A stretch of 64,000 bases of DNA from Sphingomonas sp. AX6. Lineage in GTDB: Bacteria; Pseudomonadota; Alphaproteobacteria; Sphingomonadales; Sphingomonadaceae. Below are positions 1-10,107 of this stretch, in pieces. The stretch is taken from the NCBI RefSeq assembly GCF_902506605.1, contig NZ_LR733979.1, forward strand, positions 1,685,712 to 1,749,711, given 5' to 3'. The notes below the pieces were generated by a model that saw only the letters and a program-made list of their open reading frames with translations, was not told the origin of the DNA and searched no databases. The translations under genes were made by a program, and so were the position numbers. Position 1 is the first letter of the stretch; each line of letters opens with the position of its first letter.

Positions 1-413
1 TAATGCCAGTGCGCCGGGCTGTCGCCGCGATAGGCGGCGCGGCTGGCGATGTTGACGATCCGCCCGCCCGATCCGCGATCCTGCCAGTGCTTGACCGCCA
101 GTCGACAGAGTTCCGCGCTGGCAGTCAGGTTGATCCGCATCGTCCGCTCCCACGCGGCAAGCCAGGCATCGTCGTCGAGGTCGATCGGCGCGGCGTCGAA
201 GATGCCCGCATTATTGACCAGAACGTCGATCTTGCCGCCCAACTGGTCAATCGCCTGCACCCACAAATCTTGCGCGCTTCCCGGTTCGGAAAAGTCGCAG
301 GCAATGCCGCTGGCGGTGCCGTGCCCGATGACATTGGTTCGGGGCGTGTCGAGTGCGGCGATGATGGCAGCGCCAATGCCGCGCGACGATCCGGTGATGA
401 GGATGTTGGTCAT
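1..413 (-). CDS. SDR family oxidoreductase, 3' part cut by the window edge
   Basis: This is the N-terminal 137 residues of a short-chain dehydrogenase/reductase; the rest lies left of base 1. Reading leftward from the ATG at 413-411, the protein begins MTNILITGSSRGIG, which holds the TGxxxGxG nucleotide-binding motif at about residues 7-14. NNAG follows at about residue 63, and IVNIAS, with the probable catalytic serine, near residue 118. The catalytic YxxxK is expected just past the window edge and cannot be seen. The fold and NAD(P) binding are secure from these motifs; the substrate cannot be told. It is separated from the chemotaxis genes by a long inverted repeat. Confidence 0.85.
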   Translation of the reverse strand, partial: MTNILITGSSRGIGAAIIAALDTPRTNVIGHGTASGIACDFSEPGSAQDLWVQAIDQLGGKIDVLVNNAGIFDAAPIDLDDDAWLAAWERTMRINLTASAELCRLAVKHWQDRGSGGRIVNIASRAAYRGDSPAHWH

Positions 414-472
414 GCGCTCGCCTTAGCGCGGTGGGGCGTGTGCGGTCGAGGTTGGTTTCTGCCCTCCCCTAG

Positions 473-551
473 CCCGTTTGTTTCGAGCGAAGTCGAGAAA
501 CGCTCACGGGCGCTTGCCTAACGTTTCTCGACTTCGCTCGAAACAAACGGG
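473..551. repeat. Sphingomonad-type intergenic inverted repeat (perfect copy)
   Basis: Two perfectly complementary 30-bp arms lie at 473-502 and 522-551, each containing cgtttgtttcgagcgaagtc or its complement, with a 19-bp spacer. The same unit recurs at 13733-13810 (two arm mismatches) and as a lone half at 27609-27624. It lies between the 3' end of a chemotaxis gene and the start of the SDR gene, both read leftward, so it could act as a transcript-end hairpin. There is no T tract. It is best described as a dispersed REP-like element. Confidence 0.85.
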
Positions 552-564
552 CGGAGACGTGAGC

Positions 565-1935
565 CTAAGCCGCGACGCTGTCCGAAAACCCGTCCGCCGC
601 GCCCTTCAATTTGGCGATCCGATTGTCGATTTCGGTCGATTCGTGGTCCAGCTGGTCGAGCTGGCCGACCATGTCCTGCGTATCCTCGCAAATCGACGCG
701 ACCGTTGCTGCCGCGGAATCGGCGGCAAGTGCGGTCTCGTCAACGCTGGCGGTGATCGCGGTGACGGTTTGCGCCTGGACCTCCATGGTCCGACGGATGC
801 GCTCGGCAGATGCCTGCACCTCGCCCACCGTGTCGCGGATCGACGCATTGGTCGATACGGTCGCACGCGTGGCAGCCTGAATCGCGGCGATCTTGGCGGC
901 AATATCGTCGGTGGCGCGCGCTGTCTGGTTGGCAAGCGACTTCACCTCCTGCGCCACTACCGCGAAACCACGCCCGGCATCCCCCGCGCGTGCCGCCTCG
1001 ATCGTTGCGTTGAGCGCGAGGAGATTGGTCTGGCCCGCAATATCGCGGATCAGCCCAAGGATCGATTCGATCGACTTCGCATGGTCGGACAGCGCCTCGG
1101 ACATGCCGACCGCTTCGCTTGCCTGGCCCGATGCCTTGGTTGCGATGTCGGCAGCGACTTCGACTTCCTCGCGTGCATCCTCGATCGCACGAATCAGTCC
1201 TGCCGCGGTCTGCGCGGCTTCGCGCATCGCAACCGCCGATTGTTCGGCAGCGGCGGCGACTTCATTGGCCTTGCCCAGCATCCCGCGCGCCGAATGCGAC
1301 GTCCGTCCCGCTTGTGCGCGGATCGAATTGCCCAGTTGCGACGTGCCGTCGATGGTGGCGGCGATCTCCTCGCGAAACCGCGCCGCATTGCCCTGGCGCG
1401 ACGCCACCGCTTTCGCCGCATCGCGCGCGCCCATGGCCGCGGCCATCACGTCCGCCTCGATCAGCGCCAGTCGCTGGACGGTGTCCCCCAGCCGCCGGGT
1501 GCGAAGACAATCATCCCCCAGCCGCTCGCCGATCATCTTCAGCGTTTCGCTATGCGCATAGGCAAGCGACGACAGCAGTACGCGCAGCGGCACCGATGCA
1601 CGATAGCTGTCATGCGCGTGGACGATCGCCATCGCCATCCAGCCGTCGCCGCCCGGGTCGCGATATTTGGTTCGGATGTAATCGGTGCTCTTGGCGATCT
1701 GGGCATCGTACCGGTCGCCCGTGAACCATTCGCGCTGCTTCGCGACCGCCGGCAGCGCCAGATAATGGTCCCAGAATCGCCGTGCGATGATCTCGCATCG
1801 TCCGTCGATCAACTCGACGATCTCGGCGCAATTAGCACCGATCGTTAGGTCCCAGTCATAGTCGCGAAGCCGCTCGGCCATCGACCTGTCGTCGTCGCCC
1901 CATTGGCCGAGCGCTATGCTGCGCTTCTCTGCCAT
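565..1935 (-). CDS. Soluble globin-coupled methyl-accepting chemotaxis protein
   Basis: Predicted cytoplasmic chemoreceptor of 456 residues with no membrane segment. Residues about 20-170 resemble the protoglobin-type sensor of HemAT; the [14 protein letters not shown] segment (His106 and His108) is where the proximal heme ligand is expected. Residues about 190-450 form the MCP signalling coiled coil. Its hairpin tip reads [19 protein letters not shown] and then [16 protein letters not shown], the CheA/CheW contact region. The gene lies 23 nt downstream of a paralogue with a nearly identical signalling domain, so the two probably share a transcript. Oxygen or redox sensing is inferred from the family. 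No che genes are visible nearby. Confidence 0.85.
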   Translation of the reverse strand: MAEKRSIALGQWGDDDRSMAERLRDYDWDLTIGANCAEIVELIDGRCEIIARRFWDHYLALPAVAKQREWFTGDRYDAQIAKSTDYIRTKYRDPGGDGWMAMAIVHAHDSYRASVPLRVLLSSLAYAHSETLKMIGERLGDDCLRTRRLGDTVQRLALIEADVMAAAMGARDAAKAVASRQGNAARFREEIAATIDGTSQLGNSIRAQAGRTSHSARGMLGKANEVAAAAEQSAVAMREAAQTAAGLIRAIEDAREEVEVAADIATKASGQASEAVGMSEALSDHAKSIESILGLIRDIAGQTNLLALNATIEAARAGDAGRGFAVVAQEVKSLANQTARATDDIAAKIAAIQAATRATVSTNASIRDTVGEVQASAERIRRTMEVQAQTVTAITASVDETALAADSAAATVASICEDTQDMVGQLDQLDHESTEIDNRIAKLKGAADGFSDSVAA

Positions 1936-1958
1936 GGCCCCCTCCTCCTGATGATCGT

Positions 1959-3344
1959 TTAGGCGGCGACCTTTGCCGCGAAATCCCCTGCACTCGCCTT
2001 CAGTGCGACGAGTTCGCCGTCGAGCGCGGCAAAGCCCGAACCCACCCGGTCCATTTCCGCCGCCACGCTTTCGGTATCCTCGCGGATCGCCGCGATCGTC
2101 ATCGACATCGAATCGGCGGCCAATGCGGTCTCGTCCACGCTGGCGGTGATCGCAGTCACGGTCTGCGCCTGCACCTCCATCGCATGGCGGATGCGGTTGG
2201 CCGATTCCTGAACTTCTGCGACCGTGTCGCGGATCGATGCATTCGTATCGACCGTCGCGCGGGTCGCGGACTGGATTGCTGCGATCTTGGCGGCGATGTC
2301 GTCGGTCGCGCGTGCGGTTTGATTGGCGAGCGATTTCACTTCCTGCGCCACCACCGCGAAACCGCGCCCGGCATCGCCTGCGCGTGCCGCCTCAATCGTT
2401 GCGTTCAATGCGAGCAAATTGGTCTGTCCGGCAATGTCGCGGATCAGGCTGAGGATCGATTCGATGGACTTTGCGTGATCGGAAAGCATTTCGGACATGC
2501 CGACCGCGTCACCCGCCTGGCCCGATGCCCGATTAGCGATTTCGGCTGCGGCCTCGACTTCGCTGCGCGCATCCTCGATCGCGCGGATCAGACCGGCGGC
2601 GGTCTGCGCGGCTTCGCGCATCGCGACGGCGGATTGTTCGGCGGCGGCGGCGACTTCGCTGGCCTTACCCAGCATCCCGCGTGCGGAATGCGAGGTCTGG
2701 CTGGCGTGAACGCGGAGCGTTTCGCCCTCCTGCGACGCATGTTCGACGCTGGCACCGATATTCTGGCGGAAATCGCCCGCCAGCCGGTCGCGTTCGACCC
2801 GCGCGCTATGTTCGCGGTAATTATTGTAGATCGCGACCGTAATGTCGCTTTCGAGCGCGGAAAGCCGCATCAGCGTGTCGATCTTCGACACCAGTGTCGG
2901 ATCGTCGCGATCGACCGCGCGCATCAATACGTCGAGCGCGGCTCGGTCGGACGCGTTGATCATCGACAGCAGCGCCATCGGTGGCACGTCGGCGGCATAA
3001 GCAGCGGCGACCGACCGCTCGATCGATTCGACCCAGGCCCGCCCGCCGGTATCGGTAAAGCGCAACCGCAGGAAATCGATGCCCAGATCGATCATCTTTT
3101 CGGTTTCGTGCGGTGCCCAATTGTCGTCGCTGTTGGTGCGATCATTGGCGAAGCAACGCAGCCATTGCTGCCAATAGGCCGCCGAAATCGCCCGCGCCTC
3201 GGGCTCCAGCAGCGCCCAAACGCTACGCGAATCGGCGATCAATCGTCCGTCGAAGTCGAAGATCTTCAGCCGATTGGACAGATCGACATCGCGTGCGATC
3301 CGGCCGATTTCGGGAAGATCCTTTGCCGCCTTGTGTTCGCTCAC
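1959..3344 (-). CDS. Globin-type chemotaxis receptor paralogue lacking the candidate heme histidines
   Basis: A 461-residue soluble MCP and the upstream partner of the receptor ending at 565. Long stretches of the signalling domain are identical to it, for example [31 protein letters not shown] and the [10 protein letters not shown] tip, although the DNA differs at synonymous sites. The N-terminal sensor half is much more diverged. Where the neighbour has [12 protein letters not shown], this protein has [11 protein letters not shown], so neither candidate proximal histidine is kept. It may sense something else, bind heme differently, or act as a partner in mixed receptor arrays. It is transcribed away from sdhC. 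Confidence 0.82.
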   Translation of the reverse strand: MSEHKAAKDLPEIGRIARDVDLSNRLKIFDFDGRLIADSRSVWALLEPEARAISAAYWQQWLRCFANDRTNSDDNWAPHETEKMIDLGIDFLRLRFTDTGGRAWVESIERSVAAAYAADVPPMALLSMINASDRAALDVLMRAVDRDDPTLVSKIDTLMRLSALESDITVAIYNNYREHSARVERDRLAGDFRQNIGASVEHASQEGETLRVHASQTSHSARGMLGKASEVAAAAEQSAVAMREAAQTAAGLIRAIEDARSEVEAAAEIANRASGQAGDAVGMSEMLSDHAKSIESILSLIRDIAGQTNLLALNATIEAARAGDAGRGFAVVAQEVKSLANQTARATDDIAAKIAAIQSATRATVDTNASIRDTVAEVQESANRIRHAMEVQAQTVTAITASVDETALAADSMSMTIAAIREDTESVAAEMDRVGSGFAALDGELVALKASAGDFAAKVAA

Positions 3345-3462
3345 CCTGGTCGCGCCCCTTAAAAATCACGCTGCGCGCAAAGCCTGCACGCAAGGTCGTA
3401 AACCGGGTCTATCGCGACACGGGTTAAGAGGGCGTTAGCCAAGGGGCATCATCGATCCGATC

Positions 3463-3489
3463 CGTCATTCCGGCTTAGGCGGAATGACG
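3463..3489. repeat. Short palindromic repeat upstream of sdhC
   Basis: Perfect 10-bp arms cgtcattccg and cggaatgacg surround a 7-nt loop. This is one of the intergenic palindromes of the window with gtca/tgac outer ends. It lies between the divergent chemotaxis and sdh genes, so it belongs to neither as a terminator. The rest of 3345-3558 must contain the sdhC promoter, but I could not pick convincing -35 and -10 boxes. Confidence 0.7.
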
Positions 3490-3558
3490 AAGAAGCTGGG
3501 CTAGCGTCTTGCATCGCGGACGCCAGCGTTCCATTAGCGCGGTCGGAAGGAACCCGCC

Positions 3559-3981
3559 TTGGCATCGACCGCACCCAAACACGCACGCCCCTTATCTCCG
3601 CACCTCTCCGTCTATAAATGGGGACCGGCGATGACGGTTTCGATCCTGCACCGGATTACCGGCAGCGGGATGGCGACGGTGGGCACCGTCCTGATGATCT
3701 GGTGGCTGGCGGCGCTCGCCAGCGGTCCCGCGGCCTATGCCGCGTTCGTCGGGTGTTTCACCGTCGAAGGCGGGGGACTGAACATTCTCGGCCGCGTATT
3801 GCTGATTGGGTTGACGCTTTCCTTCTTCCAGCATCTGGCAAGCGGCGTGCGCCATTTCGTGCTCGATGCGGGCGCGGGTTACGAACTGAAGGCCAATCGC
3901 ACTGGCGCGGTCATGACGATGGTGTTTTCGGTCGCCGCGACCGTTGCCCTGTGGGCCTATCTCCTGGTCGGGAAGAACTGA
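3559..3981 (+). CDS. sdhC: Succinate dehydrogenase cytochrome b556 subunit
   Basis: Membrane anchor subunit of complex II, 140 residues, which with SdhD binds heme b and ubiquinone. RPLSPHLSVYKW near residue 10 and SILHRITGSG near residue 28 are family signatures. HLASGVRH near residue 92 supplies the expected heme-ligand histidine. Three membrane helices are visible. The chosen start is TTG at 3559, preceded at good distance by ggaagga (3546-3552). It is followed after 1 nt by sdhD and then sdhA. The iron-sulfur subunit gene is not adjacent and lies at 15521. Confidence 0.95.
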   Translation: MASTAPKHARPLSPHLSVYKWGPAMTVSILHRITGSGMATVGTVLMIWWLAALASGPAAYAAFVGCFTVEGGGLNILGRVLLIGLTLSFFQHLASGVRHFVLDAGAGYELKANRTGAVMTMVFSVAATVALWAYLLVGKN

Positions 3982-3982
3982 C

Positions 3983-4366
3983 ATGGCATCGACGGAACTC
4001 GGCCGCGTCCGCGGCCTCGGCTCGGCAAAGCATGGCGCGCATCACTGGTGGACGCAGCGGATGACGGCTGCCGCCAACCTGATCCTGCTGCCCTGGTTCG
4101 TGGCGTCACTGGTGATGCTGCCCGCTTATGATTACGCGACAATGGCGGCGTGGATGGGTTCGGCCTGGGTTGCGATCCCGCTGGTCCTGCTGATCGCCAA
4201 CCTCTTCTACCACATCCGCCTGGGGCTTCAGGTGGTGATTGAGGATTACCAGCATGGCGAGACGCGCATCGTGCTGATGCTGCTCCTCAACGCCTTCGTC
4301 TTCATCGCCGCTGCGACCGGTATCTTCTCGGTCCTGCGCCTCGCCTTTACCGGAGCCGCCGCATGA
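3983..4366 (+). CDS. sdhD: Succinate dehydrogenase hydrophobic membrane anchor subunit
   Basis: Second membrane anchor of complex II, 127 residues with three helices. His77 in FYHIRLGLQ followed by Asp88-Tyr89 in IEDYQ has the same spacing as the heme-ligand and quinone-site residues of E. coli SdhD (His71, Asp82-Tyr83). The start at ATG 3983 leaves 1 nt after the sdhC stop. A longer reading from 3944 would overlap sdhC for no reason. The stop overlaps the sdhA ATG in an ATGA junction, which implies translational coupling. Confidence 0.95.
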   Translation: MASTELGRVRGLGSAKHGAHHWWTQRMTAAANLILLPWFVASLVMLPAYDYATMAAWMGSAWVAIPLVLLIANLFYHIRLGLQVVIEDYQHGETRIVLMLLLNAFVFIAAATGIFSVLRLAFTGAAA

Positions 4367-6165
4367 GCGACGCCTACAAGATCATCGACCATACTTATGA
4401 CGCCGTCGTCGTCGGCGCGGGCGGATCGGGCCTGCGCGCGACGATGGGCATTGCCGAAGCGGGCCTTAAGACCGCCTGCATCACCAAGGTGTTCCCGACC
4501 CGCAGCCATACCGTGGCGGCGCAGGGCGGCATCGCCGCGTCGCTCGGCAATATGGGGCCGGATCACTGGACCTGGCACATGTACGATACCGTGAAGGGTT
4601 CGGACTGGCTGGGCGATCAGGACGCGATCGAATATCTGTGCCGCGAAGCACCGCAGGCGGTGTACGAACTGGAACATGCCGGCGTGCCGTTCAGCCGCAC
4701 CCAGGAAGGCAAGATCTACCAGCGCCCGTTCGGCGGAATGATGCAGAATATGGGCGAAGGGCCGCCCGCGCAGCGCACCTGCGCCGCTGCCGACCGAACC
4801 GGCCACGCGATGCTCCACGCGCTCTATCAACAGAGCCTGAAATACGACGCCGATTTCTTCATCGAATATTTCGCGCTCGATCTGATCATGGAAAATGGTC
4901 AGTGCCGCGGCGTCATCGCCTTGTGCATGGAAGACGGGTCGATCCACCGTTTCCGTTCGCACTCGGTGGTGCTGGCGACCGGCGGCTATGGACGCGTCTA
5001 TCAGTCGGCGACTTCGGCGCACACCTGCACCGGCGACGGCAACGCGATGGTGCTGCGCGCGGGCCTGCCCTTGCAGGACATGGAATTCGTTCAGTTTCAC
5101 CCGACCGGCATCTATGGCGCAGGCGTGCTGATTACCGAAGGTGCACGCGGCGAAGGCGGTTACCTGACCAATTCCGAGGGCGAGCGGTTCATGGAACGCT
5201 ACGCCCCGTCGGCCAAGGATCTCGCCAGCCGCGACGTCGTGTCGCGTTCGATGGCGATGGAAATCCGCGAAGGCCGCGGCGTCGGCAAGGAATCCGACCA
5301 CATCTACCTCCACCTCGATCATATCGATCCCAAGGTGCTGGCAGAGCGGCTTCCGGGCATTACCGAGACCGGCAAGGTGTTCGCAGGCGTCGATCTGACG
5401 CGCCAGCCGTTACCCGTCGTCCCCACCGTCCACTATAATATGGGCGGCATCCCGACCAATTATCACGGCGAAGTCGTCCATCTGAAGGACGGCAATCCCG
5501 ATACCGTCGTCCCCGGTCTCTACGCGGTCGGCGAAGCGGCGTGCGTGAGCGTCCATGGCGCCAACCGCTTGGGCTCGAACAGCCTGATCGATCTGGTGGT
5601 ATTCGGCCGCGCAACGGGTCTGCGAATCAAGGAAACGTTGAAACCCGGCACCAGCCACAACCCGCTGCCCAAGGGCTCGGAAGAATTGTCGCTGGATCGC
5701 CTCGACCATTTCCGCAATGCCAATGGCGCAACGCCGACCGCGCAACTGCGTGACCGCATGCAGAAGACGATGCAGAAGCACGCTGCCGTGTTCCGCACCG
5801 ACGAGCTGATGCAGGAGGGCATCCGCCAGATGGACGCCACCTACGCGGGGCTCCAAGACGTTCACGTCACCGACAAATCGCTGATCTGGAACACCGATTT
5901 GGTCGAGACGCTCGAACTCGACAATCTGATGGGCCAGGCGTTGGTGACGATCCGTTCGGCTGCCAACCGCAAGGAATCGCGCGGCGCACACATGCACGAG
6001 GATTTCCCCGATCGTCACGACGACGAATGGATGAAGCACACCATTTCGACCTTCGACGGCTGGGGCGGCAAGGGCGGCACGACCAAGATCGACTATCGCC
6101 CGGTGCATGAATACACGCTCACCGACGATATCGACTATATCAAGCCGAAGAAGCGGGTTTACTGA
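4363..6165 (+). CDS. sdhA: Succinate dehydrogenase flavoprotein subunit
   Basis: Catalytic subunit of complex II, 600 residues, oxidising succinate to fumarate with covalent FAD. The dinucleotide-binding GAGGSGLRA is at residues 18-26. His49 in [10 protein letters not shown] is the expected FAD attachment site. [10 protein letters not shown] and ASRDVVSRS carry active-site residues. Length is normal for the family and the C-terminus ends in the usual region rich in Tyr, Lys and Arg. Translation is coupled to sdhD by ATGA. After the stop come 156 nt without a clear terminator before the next gene, and sdhB does not follow as it often does. Confidence 0.97.
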   Translation: MSDAYKIIDHTYDAVVVGAGGSGLRATMGIAEAGLKTACITKVFPTRSHTVAAQGGIAASLGNMGPDHWTWHMYDTVKGSDWLGDQDAIEYLCREAPQAVYELEHAGVPFSRTQEGKIYQRPFGGMMQNMGEGPPAQRTCAAADRTGHAMLHALYQQSLKYDADFFIEYFALDLIMENGQCRGVIALCMEDGSIHRFRSHSVVLATGGYGRVYQSATSAHTCTGDGNAMVLRAGLPLQDMEFVQFHPTGIYGAGVLITEGARGEGGYLTNSEGERFMERYAPSAKDLASRDVVSRSMAMEIREGRGVGKESDHIYLHLDHIDPKVLAERLPGITETGKVFAGVDLTRQPLPVVPTVHYNMGGIPTNYHGEVVHLKDGNPDTVVPGLYAVGEAACVSVHGANRLGSNSLIDLVVFGRATGLRIKETLKPGTSHNPLPKGSEELSLDRLDHFRNANGATPTAQLRDRMQKTMQKHAAVFRTDELMQEGIRQMDATYAGLQDVHVTDKSLIWNTDLVETLELDNLMGQALVTIRSAANRKESRGAHMHEDFPDRHDDEWMKHTISTFDGWGGKGGTTKIDYRPVHEYTLTDDIDYIKPKKRVY

Positions 6166-6321
6166 GCCGAGGGGGCGTTCGCCGACGCCGCGTTCTGCCC
6201 CACGGGTGCGCCTCGACACTCGGCTGGCGGTGTTCGTTGCGGGTGGGTTGCGGCACAACATGCCCTCCGCCCGCCGCGAACCACTGGCAGCCGCGATAAA
6301 TCCTGCTAAACACCGACCGTT

Positions 6322-8865
6322 ATGGCCGATGTCGATGCGTCTTCGTATAATCTCAAACTGCAACGCGGACTGAGCGGATGGGGTGCCCGCTGGGCAACCG
6401 TCGAGCAGCGCTTTGCCGTCCTCAACACGCGCTGGTGGTTCCGCACCTTCGCCTGGTTGGCGCTCATCGCGGGGGTCGGCTTCGTCGTCACCTACACGCT
6501 GCTGACGCGTGACTTGCCTTCGGCCGAGGCGCTCAAGGAATATGAGCCGCCGCTGCCGACCAATGTGCGCGCCGCGGACGGCATGCCGATCTACAGCTAT
6601 GCGCGCGAGCGGCGGGTCGAACTCTCTTACGACGAATATCCTCAGGTCATGATCGATGCGATCTTGGCGGCCGAGGATCGTAATTTCTTCGAGCATTCGG
6701 GTGTCGATTACCTGTCGATCGTCGGCGCGGTCATCAACAATATGCGCAGTGATGGGCGTCCGGTGGGCGCCTCCACCATCACGCAGCAGGTGGCGAAGAA
6801 TCTGCTGCTGACCAACGAGGTCAGCTATATCCGCAAGGCCCGCGAGGCGATCCTGGCGTTCAGGATCGAGGATTCGCTGACCAAGCAGCAGATTCTGGAA
6901 CTCTACCTCAATCAGATCGCGCTCGGGCGGAACGCGTTCGGCGTCGAATCGGCGGCGCAGGCCTATTTCGGGAAGAGCGTGCGCGATCTCGCGCTGCATG
7001 AGGCTGCCTATCTGGCGATCCTGCCCAAGGGGCCGTCCAACTACATGCCCGAGCGCCACAACGCGCGCGCGATCGAGCGGCGCAACTGGGTGCTGGGCCA
7101 GATGCTGCGCAACGAATTCATTTCGCAAGGCGAGCATGACGCCGCGGTGCGGATGCCGCTGGGGGCGATCCCCCGCCAGACGCCGCGACAGGAAAGCCTG
7201 GGCGGCTATTTTATCGAGGAAGTCCGGCGCGAATTGATGGAGCGCTTTGGCGAAACCGACGAAGCGGGACCGCATAGCGTCTATGCGGGTGGGCTATGGG
7301 TGCGCACATCGCTGGTGCCCGAAGTTCAGCGCCATACCACCAAGGCGCTGCGTGACGGGCTGCTCCGGTTTGACCGCGCGCGTGGTTGGTCAGGGCCAAT
7401 CCGCGAAGCCGAGTTCGAAGGCGATGGCTGGGAGAGCGCGCTGCTCAACACCAACATCGCGCTGGATTACGAGGATTGGCGCGCGGCGATCGTGATTTCC
7501 AAGGATAGCGGCGATGCGGCGATCGGCTTTTCCGACGGTTCGCAATCGACGCTGCCGCGTGGGTCCGCCCAGATGCCAGTACGCGGCGAGGGGGGCAATG
7601 CGTTCGCGAAACTGAAGCCAGGCGACATCATCGCGGTCGCACCCGATGGCAGCGATTACGCGCTGCGATCCATTCCACGCGTGTCGGGCGGTATGGTGGT
7701 GCAGGATCCGCGCACCGGTCGCGTGCTGGCGATGCAGGGCGGCTTCGACGCCAGCGTTCAGGCGTTCAACCGCGCGACGCAAGCCCAGCGCCAGCCGGGA
7801 TCGACGATCAAACCGATCGTCTATACCGCCGCACTCGAGCGCGGGATGACGCCCGCCAGCCTGATCAACGACGGCACCTTCTGCGTCGATCAGGGGGCCG
7901 GGCTGGGGCGCAAATGCTTCCAGAATTTCAACAACCAGCGCGGTGCCGGGATGCGCACGATGCGCTGGGGCATCGAACAGTCGCGCAACTTGATGACCAT
8001 TCAGGCGGCGAACACGACGGGTATGAACCACGTCACCGACCTAATGCACGAAATCGGCGCGAGTGCGGAGAATTTTCCGAATTACCTCAGCTATGCGCTG
8101 GGTGCGGGTGAATCGACCGTGCTGCGGATGACCAACGCCTATTCGGTACTGGTCAATCATGGCCGCGCGCTGAATCCGACATTGGTCGATTTCGTTCAGA
8201 ACCGGCACGGCAAGGTGATCTGGCCGGAAAACTGGCGCGCGTGCGAGCGCTGCAATATGCGCGACTATGACGGTCAGGCGATGCCGCGTCCGAAATCGCG
8301 AAGCCGCCAGGTCGTCGATCCGATGAGCGCCTATCAGATGGTCCATGTCCTGGAAGGAGTCGTGCAGCGCGGCACCGCGACGACGTTGCGCGACCTGAAA
8401 CGCCCGATCATGGGCAAGACCGGCACGTCGTCCGGCCCGCGCGACGTGTGGTTCATCGGCGGCACGCCGCAAATGATCGCCGGGCTCTATCTGGGCCATG
8501 ACACCCCCACAAACCTGGGCAATGCGCAGGGCGGGACGATCGCCGCGCCGATCTTCAAACAATTTGCGACCGCCGCCTATGAAGGGATGGAGGTGCTGCC
8601 GTTCCGTGCGCCCGCGGGCACGCGGATGGTGCGGATCGACCGGATGTCGGGACGTCCGGTCTATGGCACATGGCCGACCGACGATCCGCGTGCCAGCGTG
8701 ATCTGGGAAGCGTTTAAACCCGAAAGCGAACCCCGCCGCACGGCCCAAACCACCGGCAACGAGCGCGAGGAAGCGCCCAAGGTCGAGGCCAAGGCCGTGA
8801 CGCGACAGGTCGAAGCGCAGCCCCGCGACAGCGATTTCTTGCAAAGACAGGGCGGAATCTACTAG
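6322..8865 (+). CDS. mrcA: Bifunctional penicillin-binding protein 1A (class A PBP)
   Basis: Peptidoglycan glycosyltransferase/transpeptidase, 847 residues. A short cytoplasmic N-terminus is followed by one membrane segment (about 41-62). The GT51 domain has the catalytic Glu118 in AAEDRNFFEHSG and then GASTITQQVAKN. An OB-like insert precedes the transpeptidase domain, which has the nucleophile Ser494 in PGSTIKP, the SRN motif, and Lys699 in KTGTS. The Cys-containing stretches FCVDQ and CERCNM lie in the transpeptidase half. The C-terminal tail is charged and probably disordered. It is followed by a large palindrome and then prfB. Confidence 0.95.
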   Translation: MADVDASSYNLKLQRGLSGWGARWATVEQRFAVLNTRWWFRTFAWLALIAGVGFVVTYTLLTRDLPSAEALKEYEPPLPTNVRAADGMPIYSYARERRVELSYDEYPQVMIDAILAAEDRNFFEHSGVDYLSIVGAVINNMRSDGRPVGASTITQQVAKNLLLTNEVSYIRKAREAILAFRIEDSLTKQQILELYLNQIALGRNAFGVESAAQAYFGKSVRDLALHEAAYLAILPKGPSNYMPERHNARAIERRNWVLGQMLRNEFISQGEHDAAVRMPLGAIPRQTPRQESLGGYFIEEVRRELMERFGETDEAGPHSVYAGGLWVRTSLVPEVQRHTTKALRDGLLRFDRARGWSGPIREAEFEGDGWESALLNTNIALDYEDWRAAIVISKDSGDAAIGFSDGSQSTLPRGSAQMPVRGEGGNAFAKLKPGDIIAVAPDGSDYALRSIPRVSGGMVVQDPRTGRVLAMQGGFDASVQAFNRATQAQRQPGSTIKPIVYTAALERGMTPASLINDGTFCVDQGAGLGRKCFQNFNNQRGAGMRTMRWGIEQSRNLMTIQAANTTGMNHVTDLMHEIGASAENFPNYLSYALGAGESTVLRMTNAYSVLVNHGRALNPTLVDFVQNRHGKVIWPENWRACERCNMRDYDGQAMPRPKSRSRQVVDPMSAYQMVHVLEGVVQRGTATTLRDLKRPIMGKTGTSSGPRDVWFIGGTPQMIAGLYLGHDTPTNLGNAQGGTIAAPIFKQFATAAYEGMEVLPFRAPAGTRMVRIDRMSGRPVYGTWPTDDPRASVIWEAFKPESEPRRTAQTTGNEREEAPKVEAKAVTRQVEAQPRDSDFLQRQGGIY

Positions 8866-8882
8866 CCGCTGTTCAAGTGGTT

Positions 8883-8958
8883 CGTCCTTCCCGCGGAGGC
8901 GGGAATCCATAACCTCGAACGCATGAGAATATGGGTTCCCGCCTCCGCGGGAAGGACG
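8883..8958. repeat. Long REP-like hairpin between mrcA and prfB
   Basis: 28-bp arms at 8883-8910 and 8931-8958 are complementary with one mismatch and carry cgtccttcccgcggaggcgg and its complement, with a 20-nt loop. It ends 21 nt before the prfB ATG, so in an mrcA-prfB transcript it could limit read-through or protect the mRNA 3' end. There is no T tract. It resembles the other ccg-rich intergenic palindromes of the window but has its own sequence. Confidence 0.8.
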
Positions 8959-8979
8959 TCTTTAATACCGGAGTCAATT

Positions 8980-10107
8980 ATGCGCGCCGAAGCGCAATCT
9001 CACGTCGATACGATCAAGGAAGCGCTCGCGCTGCTGCGCCGTTCGCTCGATTGGGACCGGGCGCTGCGCCGCCTCGACGAACTGAACGCGCGTGTCGAAG
9101 ACCCGAGCTTGTGGAACGACGCCAAGGCCGCGCAGGACGTGATGCGCGAACGCCGTCGTCTGGACGAGGCGATCACCGCGACCCGTTCGATCGAGCAGGA
9201 ACTCTCCGATACCGCCGAACTGATCGAAATGGCCGAAGCCGAAGGCGACGAAGCGATGGCGGTCGAGGGGACGCAGGCGCTCGGCGAACTGGCCGCGCGC
9301 GCGGATCGCGACAAGGTGATGGCGCTGCTGTCGGGCGAGGCGGATGCCAACGACACCTATATCGAGATCAATTCGGGCGCGGGCGGCACCGAATCGAACG
9401 ACTGGGCAGGCATGTTGCTGCGCATGTACACCCGCTGGGCCGAGCGCGGCGGGATGAAGGTCGAATTGATCGACCATCATTCGGGCGAGCAGGCCGGGAT
9501 CAAATCGGCGACTCTGCTGGTCAAGGGCGAGAATGCATACGGCTATGCCAAGACCGAAAGCGGCGTCCACCGGCTGGTTCGTATTTCGCCCTATGACAGC
9601 GCGGCCCGGCGGCACACCAGCTTTTCCAGCGTCTGGGTCTATCCGGTCATCGACGACAATATTGAGATCGAGATCAACGAGAGCGAACTGCGCATCGACA
9701 CCTATCGCGCATCCGGCGCGGGCGGACAGCACATCAATACGACCGATTCCGCGGTCCGCATCACCCACATCCCGACCAACATCGTCGTTCAGTGTCAGAA
9801 CCAGCGTTCGCAGCACAAGAACAAGGCGGAGGCGATGAACCAGCTTCGCGCCCGCCTGTACGAACGCGAACTGGCCGAGCGCGAAGCAGTGGCAGACGCG
9901 GAGAACGCGACCAAGACCGATATCGGCTGGGGTCACCAGATCCGCTCCTATGTCCTTCAGCCCTATCAGATGGTGAAGGATCTTCGCACCGGTGTGACCT
10001 CGACCGCGCCCGGCGATGTGCTAGACGGTGATCTCGAAGCTTTTATGGCCGCTGCCCTGTCGCAGCGCGTGACCGGCGAAAGCGTCGAGGTGGAGGACGT
10101 CGATTGA
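8980..10107 (+). CDS. prfB: Peptide chain release factor 2
   Basis: Class I release factor for UGA and UAA stop codons, 375 residues. GGQ, the motif that triggers peptidyl-tRNA hydrolysis, is at 248-250 in [16 protein letters not shown]. The stop-codon recognition region reads [13 protein letters not shown] where E. coli has SPF. The start chosen is ATG 8980; the reading frame extends upstream through the palindrome, but that part is not protein-like. The gene is read in one frame from the start, so the programmed frameshift that controls RF2 in many bacteria is absent. The stop overlaps the TTG start of the next gene. Confidence 0.95.
   Translation: MRAEAQSHVDTIKEALALLRRSLDWDRALRRLDELNARVEDPSLWNDAKAAQDVMRERRRLDEAITATRSIEQELSDTAELIEMAEAEGDEAMAVEGTQALGELAARADRDKVMALLSGEADANDTYIEINSGAGGTESNDWAGMLLRMYTRWAERGGMKVELIDHHSGEQAGIKSATLLVKGENAYGYAKTESGVHRLVRISPYDSAARRHTSFSSVWVYPVIDDNIEIEINESELRIDTYRASGAGGQHINTTDSAVRITHIPTNIVVQCQNQRSQHKNKAEAMNQLRARLYERELAEREAVADAENATKTDIGWGHQIRSYVLQPYQMVKDLRTGVTSTAPGDVLDGDLEAFMAAALSQRVTGESVEVEDVD

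Noticed and set aside
5410..7275. 621-codon leftward frame spanning the end of sdhA and the start of mrcA
   Set aside because: Crosses two well-supported genes in antisense and shows no recognisable motif.
8883..8958. Intrinsic terminator after mrcA
   Set aside because: Stable hairpin but no T tract, and similar structures recur as repeats; recorded as a repeat instead.
8980..9100. Programmed frameshift site in prfB
   Set aside because: I looked for an in-frame TGA with a slippery CTT near codon 25; the frame is uninterrupted from the ATG, so none is needed.
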